From positions 1 through 64,000 of the forward strand of contig CAYTLW010000018.1 in NCBI GenBank assembly GCA_964438735.1: a stretch of 64,000 bases of DNA, written 5' to 3'. Shown piece after piece: positions 18,601 to 26,316 of the stretch. Source of the stretch: CAYTLW01 sp964438735. GTDB lineage: Bacteria; Myxococcota_A; UBA9042. Both the position numbers and the translations under genes were made by a program. The notes beneath the pieces were generated by a model. The model was given only the letters and a program-made list of their open reading frames with translations, did not search any database and was not told the origin of the DNA. Each line of letters opens with the position of its first letter. The first letter of the stretch is position 1.

Positions 18601-19122
18601 CGGCACACTGGATGCGTGGCGGGCAGCAGGTGTCTCGGCAGGAGCGCGCAAACCCGGAGGGATCTCATCGGGGCGAACCACGGCCGAGGGGCGGCTGCCA
18701 GAGCTGCGCCGCCGCTGCAGATCCGACAGGGGCGCGCTCACCGTGGCTGAGAGCTGCGGCTTGCGGGAGTCTCCACGGGAGAACTCCACCATCGAAGACG
18801 GCGTCGGCCGCGAGTCGAGGGTCTCTTCCCACGGCAGCTTCTCGACCGTCGTGGCCGGCTCGGAATCCGCGGGTTCGGGCTTCAGAGGTTCGGGAGCGGG
18901 AGCGGGAGCGGGAGGGGGAGCGGGTGGGGGAGCGGCAGAATCGTCGGGAGTGCTTGGTGTGAACTCCGGGAAGCGGGGCGGCGGCTCGTCGCGATGTTGC
19001 GGCGGGACTGGGGGCGCAGGCGTTGGCGCGCCCAAATCGGGCGCGGGCGAACGCCTCGACCCGGTGATCGAGTAGCCTGACGTGTTCTGGCGCCTGCGCC
19101 GTTTTCTTCGCTTATCAGACAT
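15664..19122 (-). CDS. Large membrane glycosyltransferase, GT39/ArnT-like
   Basis: 1152 aa. An approximately 205-residue cytoplasmic N-terminus is Pro/Ala/Ser/Arg rich and partly encoded by a GGGAGC hexamer repeat. Many transmembrane helices follow. Around residue 515 is TDEGIYFY with a downstream HPPLHIG, the acidic-pair and HPPL-type signature of the DolP-mannose/ArnT-like GT-C fold. These enzymes move a sugar from a polyprenyl-phosphate donor to lipid or protein outside the inner membrane. About the first 250 membrane residues look like an extra hydrophobic module before the GT-C core. A dolichol-phosphate-mannose-synthase-like gene at 41026 could supply such a donor. Confidence 0.75.
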   Translation of the reverse strand: MSDKRRKRRRRQNTSGYSITGSRRSPAPDLGAPTPAPPVPPQHRDEPPPRFPEFTPSTPDDSAAPPPAPPPAPAPAPEPLKPEPADSEPATTVEKLPWEETLDSRPTPSSMVEFSRGDSRKPQLSATVSAPLSDLQRRRSSGSRPSAVVRPDEIPPGLRAPAETPAARHASSVPRAVQKLRATDAFFDEQSVTVETDDSRPLDLRWLLGAAAGLCALALVLPAGVGDADQPVWRAVSEALPVPWSAALTGTVWACLLALLGGAVLWATGQWSAEPKGERADHVAVVTLLLALVALLLRGASDPELMRPAMWPMRSGLLGLPIAAWSGLAAAGLVAMTQSGQHRLARMVAGTGAAVLFAAWWMPIGWIGQSRLPISAALSVWTSPPVAPGADMVTGPMMSAPGLVVLSALAAPALLALLAWPKAPGRWLLRGAAVAILLLGSITPLVAGEGAFDAALGAVLMSLGLGCLVVAVISGVLARMDHVVDDDFAVVAERAAVTAILACFVILKINGMRYSATDEGIYFYAAKAWAEGTWPYHDFFFSHPPLHIGVPAALFALVGFSFTLAKGLSALAAAVTGIAVWRIARRYYDPMIGVAAMALFLLAAAVLKASTNLTGVNLTTMWMMLAAWALLSRKDFAAGLLFGAAVCTGIYAAGVFLALFVLLLFAPRLVGGRARSLPARIMSLPLVQLSLGFITVFGTVALLGHLLAGDAYYEGVYHYHFLKRAKTPGFVPLSEGLHAIPNNVSAMLGSRDFSVSLYYHAAHYWLALLAPAGVAIGIAMRRFDRTRRGESAPDRGPRRTPSGFAAPDVLDAASWDLLWHPRRWWLHMRSGGLTMIMTFVAVTLLVEFAQFKERYDFYYTLLLPVIALLAAGWLHALARMGRTALGCGWAWRPDEDGVSSTGAFTPAVGWIRGVAAGALVLSLLWVPVNMWANQRVFPSEFTARKGTRGAGERLEFDWLKAPGPEAVSSLTRHFFWKTHRLRGNIESATHHYLWSKKRWYSTAEEIAAYIRDNSERSDTITGSSTHAPTVALLADRRMAADHVDTNAKTFKTGVVSEADFWNKVCQDKVKFIVAGPRSWFSPRYIARKPTIRKHFRLVREFHDPHLKHWRSVRLQLWQRIQPYGRPTTCAWVPPGADATPPAVDAGATRSRR
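18892..18935. repeat. Hexamer microsatellite (GGGAGC-type) in coding DNA
   Basis: Imperfect six-base repeats on the plus strand encode alternating Pro-Ala and Pro-Pro residues in the cytoplasmic N-terminus of the GT39-like protein. Gain or loss of units would keep the frame. Confidence 0.6.
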
Positions 19123-19186
19123 CCGTCATGCGCGCCTCGACCCTCGCGGGCCCGGAGAATAGCAGCGATTGGTTCGCACAGGTAGG

Positions 19187-20158
19187 TTACGACCCGGTTT
19201 GCGTGTCGCGATCCGGCCCCGGCTGCAGGGCCGCCGATGTGCGCCTGACGGCGGTGTATGGATCGAGCCGCCTGGCGGCTACATCAGCGACCAGCGAGGT
19301 GCCTTCGTCGGTCTGTTGCAGCCAGCGCGATGCAGCGCCCCCCCAGTGGTCCCGGATGCGTGTCTCGATGGCGAATTGCGCCCGCTGTCGCAGCTGTTCG
19401 GGGGCGTCCGCGAGGCCCTCGGAGTGGTGCTTTGCGATGGTGTCCAGCAGCGCGTCGACGCCCTCGCCGCGAGTAGCTACCGCGCGCAGAATCGGCGGCT
19501 GCCAGCCCGGCAGGTGCGCGGCCAGCGATTGCATGGCGCCAAGGTCGGCGGCCGTGCGGTCCGCGCCCGGACGGTCGGCCTTGTTGATCACGAAGAGGTC
19601 GGCGATCTCCAGGATGCCCGCCTTGATCGCCTGGATGTCGTCGCCCATGCCGGGCACCAGGACCACCACCGTTGTGCGCGCCATGCGCACCACGTCGATC
19701 TCGTCCTGGCCGACCCCGACCGTCTCGACCAGGATCACGTCCAGGCCCATGGCATCGAGCACATGCACCATGTCGCCGGTGGAGCGACTCAGCCCGCCGA
19801 GGGCGCCTCGCGTGGCCAGCGACCGGATGAACACGCCTTCATCGGCGGCGTGCTCCATCATGCGCACGCGGTCGCCGAGCAATGCGCCCCCCGAAAAGGG
19901 GCTGCTGGGGTCGATCGCCAGCACGCCCACGGTCTGGCCCCGACGCCGCAGGGCGCCGATCAGGGCCGATACCAGCGTGGACTTGCCGGATCCCGGGTTG
20001 CCGGTGATGCCGACCACGTGGGCCTTGCCGGTGTGTGGATAGAGGGCGGCCAGCACATCGATCGCATCTGGCGAGCCGTCGTCCAGCGCACGCATCACGC
20101 GGGCGGCGACGCGCACATCGCCAGCGACGACGGCCCGGGCGGTAGCCTTCGGGTCCAT
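19187..20158 (-). CDS. meaB: Methylmalonyl-CoA mutase-associated GTPase MeaB (ArgK family)
   Basis: 323 aa, the usual family length. The G1 loop is GNPGSGKST, followed by the family segments AIDPSSPF.GGALLGDR and VETVGVGQDE, and the base-specifying NKAD. MeaB proteins protect and reload B12-dependent acyl-CoA mutases. No mutase subunit is present in this window, so its partner must be encoded elsewhere. It lies 17 bases downstream of an outer-membrane protein gene and 64 bases upstream of the GT39-like gene on the same strand. Confidence 0.95.
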   Translation of the reverse strand: MDPKATARAVVAGDVRVAARVMRALDDGSPDAIDVLAALYPHTGKAHVVGITGNPGSGKSTLVSALIGALRRRGQTVGVLAIDPSSPFSGGALLGDRVRMMEHAADEGVFIRSLATRGALGGLSRSTGDMVHVLDAMGLDVILVETVGVGQDEIDVVRMARTTVVVLVPGMGDDIQAIKAGILEIADLFVINKADRPGADRTAADLGAMQSLAAHLPGWQPPILRAVATRGEGVDALLDTIAKHHSEGLADAPEQLRQRAQFAIETRIRDHWGGAASRWLQQTDEGTSLVADVAARRLDPYTAVRRTSAALQPGPDRDTQTGS

Positions 20159-20175
20159 GTTGAGGTCGCTTGGGC

Positions 20176-21030
20176 TCAGAAGTCGACGCCCAGCTTGGCC
20201 GTGATGACGTTCAGGTCATCGGTAAACGAGCGCATGAACTCGCCACCGATGGACACGCGCGTGACCACGACGCGCAGGCCAAACGCGGCCCTGTGCGTGA
20301 CCTGCTGCAGCTGACTCAACCGCATGGTCGCCGTCTCCACGTCGGTCTCGCCGACGTACACATCGATCTGGTGCGGTTGTACGTATGTAAAGACGAACGA
20401 GTAGCCGGCCCAGGGCTGCAGGGCGAAGAGCCCGGCGATGCCGAATGATTTGGATGCCACGAGGTCGGCGCCGACGATCATCATGGACAGGTCGGCGTTG
20501 CCCAGCACCGTGCTGATGGAGGTGTGCAAGGCCACGTCGGGCACGTTGACGAAGCCGTCGACCAGGGAAGCGTTGAACTCGACCCCGATGGCCCACAGAT
20601 TCGACTCGGTGATGTGGGTCAGCGAGCCGCCCAGCTGGATGCCGTAGGGCATGCCCTTGCGGACGCGCAGTTGGCCGGTCGTCAGGGTGGATTCGGGTCC
20701 ATCCGCCGCGTCGACCCAGTACTGGTTGCTGGCGTTGATCTGAACAAAGCTGAACTCGTACGCCGCTTCGATGCCCAGCCCGCCGAGCGAGGCGGCCGGT
20801 CCGACCATGCGTGGACCCATGGCCAGACTCAGCTCGTTCATCAGCGAGCCGTAGGCCTTGTTGTCCGTCTGCTCTGTCGCCAGGCGATCCGGGTCGAAGA
20901 ACTCCGTCAGCGTGAGCTTCAGCGGTGCCGCTTCGGCTTCGCTGACGAGGTCGCCGCTGGGAACACCCACCAGCAAACCCACCGCCAGGGCCAGGCAGGC
21001 TGCGGCCCGGCGCATCAAGTCATCTCGCAT
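20176..21030 (-). CDS. Predicted outer-membrane beta-barrel protein
   Basis: 284 aa from the ATG at 21030; an ATG at 21015 is an alternative. A Sec signal peptide ends around AEAAP. The mature protein has alternating strand patterns and ends in Phe (KLGVDF), as expected for a substrate of the BAM machinery. No lipobox and no transmembrane helices are seen. I cannot assign a transport or enzymatic role. It lies between the ArsA pair and meaB on the same strand. Confidence 0.65.
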   Translation of the reverse strand: MRDDLMRRAAACLALAVGLLVGVPSGDLVSEAEAAPLKLTLTEFFDPDRLATEQTDNKAYGSLMNELSLAMGPRMVGPAASLGGLGIEAAYEFSFVQINASNQYWVDAADGPESTLTTGQLRVRKGMPYGIQLGGSLTHITESNLWAIGVEFNASLVDGFVNVPDVALHTSISTVLGNADLSMMIVGADLVASKSFGIAGLFALQPWAGYSFVFTYVQPHQIDVYVGETDVETATMRLSQLQQVTHRAAFGLRVVVTRVSIGGEFMRSFTDDLNVITAKLGVDF

Positions 21031-21143
21031 GATCACGGCCCGATCCCCCTCTTCGAAGAGACGTTGCGCGATTCTGACCGACCATCGTGGTCCCTGTCCA
21101 GCCCCGCCCCTGTCACGGCCGGCTCGACCCGGGACCGTCATCG

Positions 21144-22370
21144 TCAGAGACCGTCATCGTCAACCACCGGCAGCACGCCGTCCACCAAACGCTGTCCGAG
21201 GTCTCTGAGCTCGGACAAGACATGAATATCGTGCTCCAGTTGCGGAGCTACCGCACAGAAGTCCCGTGTCCCGCCCATGCGTCGCAGACTCTCGACGTGA
21301 TCGCGGTCCGCGCGATCCATGAATGTGAGCCGCTCGGCGCCCAGGCGAAGTCGCTCCGCCAGCCCCGCGGCCACCTGCGGCCCATGACCGGAGTCGACCA
21401 GCTGCTTGCGCAGGTCGTCGGCCACCTGGCGGACCCGATCGGCGTCGCCCAGGCTGGCGGGGGCGCGCACCACGCGGTTGATCACGAAGCCGGCGAAGGG
21501 CAGCCCCTGCTCGGCCATCAGGTTGCGCAGGTGGCGGGCCTCGCGCAGGGAGGTCTCACCGGGCGCGGTGACGGCGATGAAGCGGGTCACCGGCGAGCGC
21601 ATCAAGGCGTCCGTCTGCTCGGAACGGGCGCGCAGGGCCGGCAGCACATCGCGGAAGGACTGGAAGAAGGCGGCGATATCCGGCAGCACATCCGAGCCGA
21701 AGAGCCTGCCCAAGACGGCCATGGCCACCGAGCTGCCGCGCCGCCACCAGCCGGGGCTCTTCTGGCCGGAGTCCGCCTGGGGGATTCGCGCAAACCACTT
21801 CAACACCCGCTCGTTGATGAAGCTGGATAACGTGCGCCCGGCGTTCAGAAAGTCCATCGCGTTATGGGTCGGCGGGGTGTCGAGCACGATGAGGTCGTAG
21901 CCCTGCTCGGCGTGGATGTCGGCGATCAACTCCAGGGCGACATAGTCCGGCGCCGCGGAGAAGATGGGCAGCAAGGCCTGGTAGATGCGGTTGCCCAGCA
22001 CCTCCTCGCGCAAGGAGGGGTCGGGCAGCAGGCGCTCGATGGTCTGCGAGGCACCCAGCTCCGGATCGAGCATCATGGCGTGCAGGTGTGCGCCCTCCGG
22101 CACTTCCATCTGCAAGCTGCCGGACATGCGGGGCAGGACCTCGATGGGCGTGTTGGCGGGGATGTCGCCCTGGTCCAGACCCAGCGCCTGCAACAGGCGG
22201 CGGGCCGGGTCGATGGTCAACACCAGCACCTTGCGGCCGCGCAGACAGGCCAGCAGGGCCAGGGCGGCCGAACTGGTGGTCTTGCCCACGCCGCCACTGC
22301 CGACGCAGATCAGCAGCTTGCTGTGGTCCAGGGTGGCGAGCAGCGGGTTGTCGCCGGGACCATCGACCAT
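21144..22370 (-). CDS. ArsA/Get3-type ATPase, copy A
   Basis: 408 aa. A deviant Walker A GSGGVGKTT near residue 27, then switch-I-like TIDPARRL and switch-II-like VLDTPPTHNAMDFL identify the ArsA/Get3 (SIMIBI) family. No arsenite-binding cysteine triad is apparent and no arsB or arsC lies nearby, so arsenite export is unlikely; a chaperone or targeting role is the alternative. It starts 3 bases after the stop of the second ArsA-like gene. Tandem ArsA genes of this kind occur in myxobacteria, where they may act as a heterodimer. Confidence 0.85.
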   Translation of the reverse strand: MVDGPGDNPLLATLDHSKLLICVGSGGVGKTTSSAALALLACLRGRKVLVLTIDPARRLLQALGLDQGDIPANTPIEVLPRMSGSLQMEVPEGAHLHAMMLDPELGASQTIERLLPDPSLREEVLGNRIYQALLPIFSAAPDYVALELIADIHAEQGYDLIVLDTPPTHNAMDFLNAGRTLSSFINERVLKWFARIPQADSGQKSPGWWRRGSSVAMAVLGRLFGSDVLPDIAAFFQSFRDVLPALRARSEQTDALMRSPVTRFIAVTAPGETSLREARHLRNLMAEQGLPFAGFVINRVVRAPASLGDADRVRQVADDLRKQLVDSGHGPQVAAGLAERLRLGAERLTFMDRADRDHVESLRRMGGTRDFCAVAPQLEHDIHVLSELRDLGQRLVDGVLPVVDDDGL

Positions 22371-22373
22371 GGC

Positions 22374-23339
22374 TCAGGCCTCGGCCAGTCGCGTTCCGAC
22401 GATGGCCGCCAGTTCGTCGATCGCGGCCAGGTGCATGTGGCGCCGAAACAGGTGGGGCAACTCTATCATCCGATCGCCCACCTCATTGCGAAGCAGGGGC
22501 AGCAGGCGCTCGGCGCGGGCGTTGCGGCCGGCCAGCAGCTCGGCGGCCCAGAGCATACCCTCCAGCTCATGTGGCGGGGTCTCCCCCGACGACCGGGCAG
22601 CCGCCACCAGGGCTTCGATCTCCGTCGGCGCGACCAGTTCCGGGTAGATGCCATTGACGAACACAGCCGCAGCCTCGACGCCGTTGCGGGCTCGCAGGCG
22701 TTCGATCAACTCCACCGTCTCCACCACCGGCATCTCTTCGGGCAGGGTCACCAGAACCAGTCCGGCGCGCTTGGGGTCGAAGAGCATGTCGGCCATGCCA
22801 CGTGCGTAGTTGGCCAGCGGACCCATGCGGAAGATCTGACTGATCGTGGTCGGCACGCCGTACAGACCGATGACATATCCGGAGGTGGGCAGGTCGCAGA
22901 CGATCAGGTCCCAGCGACCGTCGCCTGCCGGACCATGCTCGGACTCCAACCGCCACAGGTGGTACAGGAAGAGGATCGACTTGATGCCGGGCATGGCCAT
23001 GAAGAAGCCACGTACCGCCTTGTTGCGCAGCGCGAGCTTGACCACGGTCTCCAACTTCAACTGCTGCAGGGCGAAGTAGCGCAACGAGCTCAGCGCATCG
23101 ACCCCCATCAGCCAGATGTTGTGGTCGACCAGCTGTGCCTCCGGCCCGGCATCGGCGACACCGAACAGGGGCGCGGCGCGCGACACGGACTCGAGCTCGA
23201 TGAGCAGCACCTTCTTGCCATCGCGGGCGGCCCGGCGGGCCAGGGTGGCGGCGACCGTGCTCTTGCCCACGCCACCCTTGCCGGTCACGAGCAGAATGGT
23301 GCGGTCGAGCAGGTTCTTCATATCGTCAACATCAGCCAT
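22374..23339 (-). CDS. ArsA/Get3-type ATPase, copy B
   Basis: 321 aa from the ATG at 23339, within a longer open frame. Deviant Walker A TGKGGVGKST lies near residue 19; a switch-II-like IVCDLPTSGYVIGLY replaces the usual 'DTPPTGH', so Thr/Pro positions differ from copy A. A substrate-facing helical region follows. Shorter than copy A and with only low overall identity to it, which fits a non-identical pair rather than a recent duplication. It is followed almost directly by copy A. Confidence 0.85.
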   Translation of the reverse strand: MADVDDMKNLLDRTILLVTGKGGVGKSTVAATLARRAARDGKKVLLIELESVSRAAPLFGVADAGPEAQLVDHNIWLMGVDALSSLRYFALQQLKLETVVKLALRNKAVRGFFMAMPGIKSILFLYHLWRLESEHGPAGDGRWDLIVCDLPTSGYVIGLYGVPTTISQIFRMGPLANYARGMADMLFDPKRAGLVLVTLPEEMPVVETVELIERLRARNGVEAAAVFVNGIYPELVAPTEIEALVAAARSSGETPPHELEGMLWAAELLAGRNARAERLLPLLRNEVGDRMIELPHLFRRHMHLAAIDELAAIVGTRLAEA

Positions 23340-23402
23340 ATCGGTGCCTGGACGGACGCGCATTCTTGGGCACGGGCATGGGGCTGGTCAAGCGAACATC
23401 CT

Positions 23403-24269
23403 TCACGGGCTCTCGGGCCCGAGCGAGGCCTCCCACTCGTCGCGAATCGGCATGGGAATGTGGCCGTGTCGATTGAGCCGACAGCAGAGCACGGTCGCGG
23501 AGACGATGATCATCGGCACCGTGGGCGGCAGCCACGCCATGACCTGGGCCACCGTGCCGAAGCCCAGCAGCAGCGCCGTGTGGCGACCCGGCAGGCGGAC
23601 TTGCTGGCTCAAGCTGGTGCGGTTGTTCTCCAACACGTAGGTCATGCCGATGAAGACGAACCAGAGCGCGCTCCAGCCGCCGCCGACGGCCACGCCAAAG
23701 ACGGTGCCCAGGGGCGGGAAGATCAAGCCCAGCAGCAAGCCGATGCCCCAGATCGTGGCCGCGCCCAGGATGTTCAGGGTCGACAGCAACAACGAACGAG
23801 CCAGGCTGTTGATCAGCTCCCTGGCCAGGACCGCGGGCGTGCCGGTGGCACCTGCGATGTCGCCATAGAAGCTGCGTTCGACCATCTCCGAGAGCAGGGT
23901 GAACATGGGCGCCATGAGCGGCAGGGCGATGGAAAAGGCCAGCAGCAAGGCGATGATCCAGAAGACGATATAGATGAGCACGCGCGAGATCTGCCATAGG
24001 GCCGACTCCCACCAGGACGGACCGCGTACCCAGAGCAGGGTCTGGGCGAAGTCATCGTCCCAGGCGGCAGCCGCCCACAGCACCGCCACCCAGATCAGCA
24101 GGTAGAGGGCCACGGCGGCGGCCATCCAGCCCAGCATCCGGCCATGGCGGAAGGTGAACGCCACGCCCGCAAATGCCGACTGCAGGCCGTTGAGGAAGCA
24201 GCGCGGTTTGCTGCCCAGCGTGGGGTCCGGGGCGGAAAAGAGGCGATCGGGGGTGCGCGTCGCGTCCAT
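23403..24269 (-). CDS. EI24-domain integral membrane protein (CysZ-like)
   Basis: 288 aa from the ATG at 24269. About four to six transmembrane helices and the pattern FLNGLQSAFAGVAF at the start, with SEMVERSFYGD in the first loop and a late GMTYVLENNRTSL, match the EI24/CysZ family. Bacterial members are sulfate-uptake or uncharacterised membrane proteins; no sulfate genes are nearby. It heads the minus-strand run that continues into the ArsA pair and is divergent from prfA. Confidence 0.7.
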   Translation of the reverse strand: MDATRTPDRLFSAPDPTLGSKPRCFLNGLQSAFAGVAFTFRHGRMLGWMAAAVALYLLIWVAVLWAAAAWDDDFAQTLLWVRGPSWWESALWQISRVLIYIVFWIIALLLAFSIALPLMAPMFTLLSEMVERSFYGDIAGATGTPAVLARELINSLARSLLLSTLNILGAATIWGIGLLLGLIFPPLGTVFGVAVGGGWSALWFVFIGMTYVLENNRTSLSQQVRLPGRHTALLLGFGTVAQVMAWLPPTVPMIIVSATVLCCRLNRHGHIPMPIRDEWEASLGPESP

Positions 24270-24383
24270 TGGCGAAGCTGTACCGCCGCTTGTCATCGAT
24301 TGCAACGAGGCCCGCGACCGGGGTACACAGCGAGACGGCGGCACCGCGAGGGGCGGGCCCTGAACGCCATCGGAGCGACGGTC

Positions 24384-25469
24384 ATGTTCGAGCGTCTGGA
24401 AAACGTGGCCGCGCGCCTGGACGAGATCGACGCCGCCCTGTCGACGCCCGAGATCGCCGTCGACCCGACCCGGTCCACCGCGCTCATGCGCGAGCGCGCC
24501 GAGATCGAAGAGACGGTGACCACATTTCGCAAGTGGAAGGAAGCCGTCGCCGAGACCGACGAACTGGCCGAGATGGCGCGCGAGGAGTCCGATCCGGAGA
24601 TGCGCGCCCTGGCCCGTGAAGAGCTGGCCCAGGCCAAGACGACCAAGGAAGCCATCGAGGCCACCTTGCGCGAGCTGCTCGTGCCCAAGGACCCGCGGGA
24701 CGACGCCAACGTGGTGCTCGAGATCCGCGCCGGCACCGGCGGCGAGGAGGCGGCCCTCTTCGCCGGCGACCTGCTGCGCATGTACAACCGCTTCGCCGAG
24801 CGCCGCCGCTTCAAGTTCGAACAGGTCTCGATCTCCGACTCCTCCCAGGGGGGTATCAAGGAGGTCATCGTGCTCGTCTCTGGCAAGGGCGCGTACTCGC
24901 ACCTCAAGCACGAATCGGGCACCCACCGCGTGCAGCGCATCCCGGTGACGGAGTCGCAGGGCCGGATCCACACCTCGGCCTGCACGGTGGCTGTGTTGCC
25001 GGAAGTGGCCGAGGTCGATGTGGACATCAACCCCGCCGATCTGCGCATCGACACCTACCGTGCCAGCGGCGCCGGCGGCCAGCACGTCAACCGAACAGAC
25101 TCCGCCATCCGCATCACCCACATGCCTTCGGGCGTGGTGGTGCAATGCCAGGATGAGCGCAGCCAACACAAGAACAAAGCCCGAGCCATGACCTTGCTAC
25201 GGGCGCGCCTGTTCGACCTGGAACAGCAGCGCATCAACAGCCAACATGCCGCCGACCGGAAGGCGCAGGTGGGCAGCGGCGATCGCAGCGAGCGCATCCG
25301 CACCTACAACTTCCCGCAGAATCGAGTCACCGACCACCGGATCGGGCTGACCCTGCACGCCCTGGATTCGGTGATCGAGGGCGGGCTGGATCCAGTGGTG
25401 GAAGCCCTGCAACAGGCCGAGAAGGCGGCGCGGATGTCCGGCGCCGACGGCTTGCCCGATCGGCAGTAG
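24384..25469 (+). CDS. prfA: Peptide chain release factor 1
   Basis: 361 aa. The ATG at 24384 gives the family-standard length. The stop-codon-reading tripeptide is PVT (RF1-type P-x-T, not the RF2 SPF), and the hydrolysis loop is GAGGQHVN. It terminates translation at UAA and UAG on the ribosome. The usual partner prmC does not follow. Its 3' end overlaps, in antisense, the C-terminal end of the frame at 25327-26142. Confidence 0.98.
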   Translation: MFERLENVAARLDEIDAALSTPEIAVDPTRSTALMRERAEIEETVTTFRKWKEAVAETDELAEMAREESDPEMRALAREELAQAKTTKEAIEATLRELLVPKDPRDDANVVLEIRAGTGGEEAALFAGDLLRMYNRFAERRRFKFEQVSISDSSQGGIKEVIVLVSGKGAYSHLKHESGTHRVQRIPVTESQGRIHTSACTVAVLPEVAEVDVDINPADLRIDTYRASGAGGQHVNRTDSAIRITHMPSGVVVQCQDERSQHKNKARAMTLLRARLFDLEQQRINSQHAADRKAQVGSGDRSERIRTYNFPQNRVTDHRIGLTLHALDSVIEGGLDPVVEALQQAEKAARMSGADGLPDRQ

Positions 25470-26142
25470 GCGCAGCCCCCGCTTCCCGCAGCCAGTTTTG
25501 ATCTGCGGCCGATAACGCGGCCGCGATCACCAGCAATGACGCCCTTGCCTGTTGCCGCAACAGCCGACAGGCGGCGGCGTCCAATTCCGGATCCAGCGCT
25601 CGTCGCGCCAGTCGCGCCAGGGTCTTCAGCCGGGTGGCCAGGCGCGCGCCCAACCGCTCCAGCTGCTCTGCTCGATGCAGCGGATCGCGCCACCGCGAAG
25701 GCGCTGGCTGCGGTGTGGGCAACCACAACGGACGCAGATCCCAGATCAGGCGCAGGCTCCAGCCGGACGAGGAACCCCACAGGGCCCGTTCGCTGACGCC
25801 ACCGCTGAGGCCGGCGTACCAGCCAGCGCCGTCGCTGATTCCGTCACGCGACGTCCAGGCCAGCCGACGGGGCAACAGGGCACCCAGGCGACGCCAGGGG
25901 GAAGGGGAGTCCAACGCCGGCGGCCGCGCGAGGCGGTCGAGCGTGCGTTCGATGGCGGCCACGTCAGCCCCTGGCAGGGCGCACGGGGCGGCCTCCGAGA
26001 CACTCGCCAGGCCGAGCACCACCGAGGCGCTGAGCAAGGCCGTGAACAGAGTGATGAAGCCGCGTCTCGTCGCCGGCCGGCAGATCACCGGGTGGGGCAC
26101 GGACAGGGGCAGGGTGGGATAGTCGCAGTGTGGGCAATGCAT
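25327..26142 (-). CDS. Predicted exported protein with CxxC start and Tat-like signal
   Basis: 271 aa. The ATG at 26142 has a near-perfect ribosome binding site (AGGAGGT, 5 bases away), which is the best support that it is real. The protein starts MHCPHC, like half of a zinc ribbon, and then has TRRGFI followed by a hydrophobic stretch and an AEAAP cleavage site, which fits a twin-arginine signal. The mature part is Arg/Leu/Ala rich without a known domain. The last ~47 codons are antisense to prfA, which is unusual; the true stop could differ if there is a frameshift or sequencing error near 25470. Confidence 0.5.
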   Translation of the reverse strand: MHCPHCDYPTLPLSVPHPVICRPATRRGFITLFTALLSASVVLGLASVSEAAPCALPGADVAAIERTLDRLARPPALDSPSPWRRLGALLPRRLAWTSRDGISDGAGWYAGLSGGVSERALWGSSSGWSLRLIWDLRPLWLPTPQPAPSRWRDPLHRAEQLERLGARLATRLKTLARLARRALDPELDAAACRLLRQQARASLLVIAAALSAADQNWLREAGAAPTADRASRRRRTSAPPSRPVAGLPPLDPARPRSPNPGRAGSARSGGR

Positions 26143-26263
26143 GATGAACCTCCTTTGCCGGGCGGCGAGGAGGTGCAAAGCATGTGCCGAGAAGGCGACC
26201 AGACAACTGCTTGAAATCAAACACTTGTCATGCAGCGTATGGGCGGCCATGAGGACGCGGCAT

Positions 26264-26287
26264 ATGCCGTGGCACATGCCATGGCAC
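26264..26287. repeat. 12-bp tandem repeat with internal palindrome
   Basis: ATGCCGTGGCAC (26264-26275) is followed directly by ATGCCATGGCAC (26276-26287); TGCCATGGCA within it is a perfect palindrome. It lies in the 174-base gap upstream of the CxxC/Tat-signal gene and could be a regulatory site. Confidence 0.35.
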
Positions 26288-26316
26288 AGGATCGGCGTGA
26301 AAGTGGAACCGGTCGA

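Noticed and set aside
21144..23339. Arsenic resistance operon
   Set aside because: Only the ATPase family is present; no arsB, arsC, arsR or arsenite cysteine triad.
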